Assembly: GCA_938030175.1 (NCBI GenBank)
Contig: CALHGQ010000111.1
Location: 1 to 41,920 of the forward strand
DNA: 41,920 bases
Direction: 5' to 3'
Source of the DNA: an uncultured bacterium
GTDB taxonomy: Bacteria > Planctomycetota > UBA1135 > GCA-002686595
The notes below the pieces were generated by a model that did no database searches, was not told the DNA's origin, and worked only from the letters and a program-made list of their open reading frames with translations. The position numbers and the translations under genes are program-made. Positions 41,052 to 41,920 of the stretch are shown here, piece by piece. The stretch's first letter is position 1, and every line of letters starts with the position of its first letter.

Positions 41052-41920
41052 TACGGCTGCTTCCCCGGCTGCTGGCGAAGTGCGCGTAGCTGGGCTCTCA
41101 CGCTCTGACGAAGGAGTCGCTCGCGGCGCAGGCCTGCGACGATGCCTCGCTCCGGCGCCAAGAGTGCGCTGAGTCCGAAGAAGAGCGCAGCGATGAGAAC
41201 CACGACTGACCCCGTTGGAATGGATGGCACCACGCGCGATAGGGAAACGCCCAGGATGCCGCTTGCGGCTCCGATGGCGGCGCTGAGTATCACGAGTGGA
41301 CCGACCGCGCGGGTCCAAAGTCGCGCAGCGGCGCACGGGGTGACGAGTAACGCAACGACGAGCAGCATTCCGACGGCTTGCATTCCGGCGAGCGTGACCG
41401 CGGCGACGAGCGCGCCGAGCGCCGCGTCGATGGCGCCGACCGGAAGGCCCGAGGTGCGCGCAAAACGTTCGTTGAATGCGACGGCGCGGAGGGGTTTGAA
41501 TAGGACGATCGTGAACAGGGTTGCGGCCAGTGCGAGGGAGCCCATGGCGAAGACGTCTGCGCGCGTCATGCCGGATGCAGCGCCGAAGATGAGCGAGTCG
41601 AGGCCGGCTTGGTCCGCGCCGCTGACCCGACGCGCGATGGACAGCGTGGCGATGCCTGCGCCGAAGGACGCGCTGGAGACAGCGGCGGTAGCCGTGTCGG
41701 CGTGGAGCCTGGTCTTGCGCGTCAACCACTCGATCACGCCGACCGCGAGGGCGCCAGCGATCCCAGCTCCGACCAGCAGCACGGTCATGTTGCGCGCGGG
41801 GGGCGCGGCTGAGTCGCTTCCGCTGGACCCGAGGTGAGCGTGGATAAGGAACGCAACGGCGACGCCGACGAGGGAGGCATGGGCGAAGGCGTCCGCGACC
41901 AGGGACTGTTTCTTGAGCAT
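41051..41920 (-). CDS. zinc/manganese-type ABC transporter permease, first of two, N-terminus outside window
   Basis: 289 codons are visible. The signature LKKQSLVADAFAHASLVGVAVAF appears at once, so the first helix and about 40 residues of the protein lie beyond the right edge. Further helices and the loop AVAFNERFARTSGLPVG follow, then QAVGMLLVVALLVTPCAAARLW, the typical ABC-3 helix pair. The C-terminal tail is basic (RRERLLRQSVRAQLRALRQQ). Two permeases in tandem are usual for MntB/MntC- or TroC/TroD-type systems, which form a heterodimer, whereas ZnuB is a homodimer; this hints at Mn2+ or Fe2+. The stop overlaps the start of the next permease by one base. Confidence 0.85.
   Translation of the reverse strand: MLKKQSLVADAFAHASLVGVAVAFLIHAHLGSSGSDSAAPPARNMTVLLVGAGIAGALAVGVIEWLTRKTRLHADTATAAVSSASFGAGIATLSIARRVSGADQAGLDSLIFGAASGMTRADVFAMGSLALAATLFTIVLFKPLRAVAFNERFARTSGLPVGAIDAALGALVAAVTLAGMQAVGMLLVVALLVTPCAAARLWTRAVGPLVILSAAIGAASGILGVSLSRVVPSIPTGSVVVLIAALFFGLSALLAPERGIVAGLRRERLLRQSVRAQLRALRQQPGKQP

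Noticed and set aside
1-41920. CRISPR arrays, prophage or transposon genes
   Set aside because: No regularly spaced repeats, no integrase, transposase or phage structural genes were seen.

Overview
The window is high-GC bacterial chromosome (roughly two thirds G+C by eye) with about 33 real protein genes, no rRNA or tRNA gene, no CRISPR array and no insertion sequence that I can see. Several traits point to a marine planctomycete (Planctomycetota, in the style of the Poly30/Pla163 lineages). There are many secreted FG-GAP, propeller and carboxypeptidase-regulatory proteins. Several of these end in the same cysteine-containing C-terminal domain. Other hints are a BlaI/M56 pair with ExbD-like domains and many small membrane proteins of unknown role. 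The lineage is an inference from gene style, not from a marker gene.

Layout. 1-2238: end of a polysaccharide cluster, a GT4 glycosyltransferase cut by the window edge and an AlgD-type GDP-mannose 6-dehydrogenase. 2516-5081: imuA-imuB mutagenesis genes with a long overlap and no dnaE2 beside them. 5129-10107: a secretin-like lipoprotein, a large carboxypeptidase-regulatory-domain protein, a small membrane protein and a TerB-like protein. 10194-13888: a GluR0-type glutamate-receptor potassium channel and a secreted phytase-esterase-like protein. 13990-16608: a lipoprotein alpha/beta hydrolase, a VOC protein and a membrane protein. 16670-24546: a secreted beta-propeller protein, a hydrolase-like protein lacking the nucleophile serine, a PagL-type lipid A deacylase, a 90-bp hairpin, a Tat-exported aldo/keto reductase and an FG-GAP protein. 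24570-30409: an FG-GAP/DUF4174 fusion, then an operon of porin, FMN-binding-like protein and hybrid histidine kinase. 30487-35319: a BlaI repressor with an M56 peptidase fused to two ExbD-like domains, its operator, and a large secreted protein. 35481-41920: trmB, mtfA, an SRAP/HMCES-type protein, a secreted protein, a two-helix membrane protein and two zinc/manganese-type ABC permeases, the first cut by the window edge.

Themes. Three loci concern DNA damage or genome maintenance or stress proteolysis (imuA/imuB, SRAP, mtfA). Two are signalling units: the porin/FMN-like/kinase operon and the M56/BlaI unit. A large share of coding capacity goes to exported proteins. The most unusual signals are (i) a recurring GSTANNNT box 6-9 bases before the start codon of eight genes, which suggests widespread leaderless transcription and settles one start choice; (ii) a C-terminal domain shared by three exported proteins and, in diverged form, by a fourth; (iii) an M56 receptor with tandem ExbD-like sensor domains. 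No gene-free stretch exceeds 300 bases; the longest (2239-2515, 21545-21812, 38014-38289) hold promoters, one large hairpin, or nothing recognisable.
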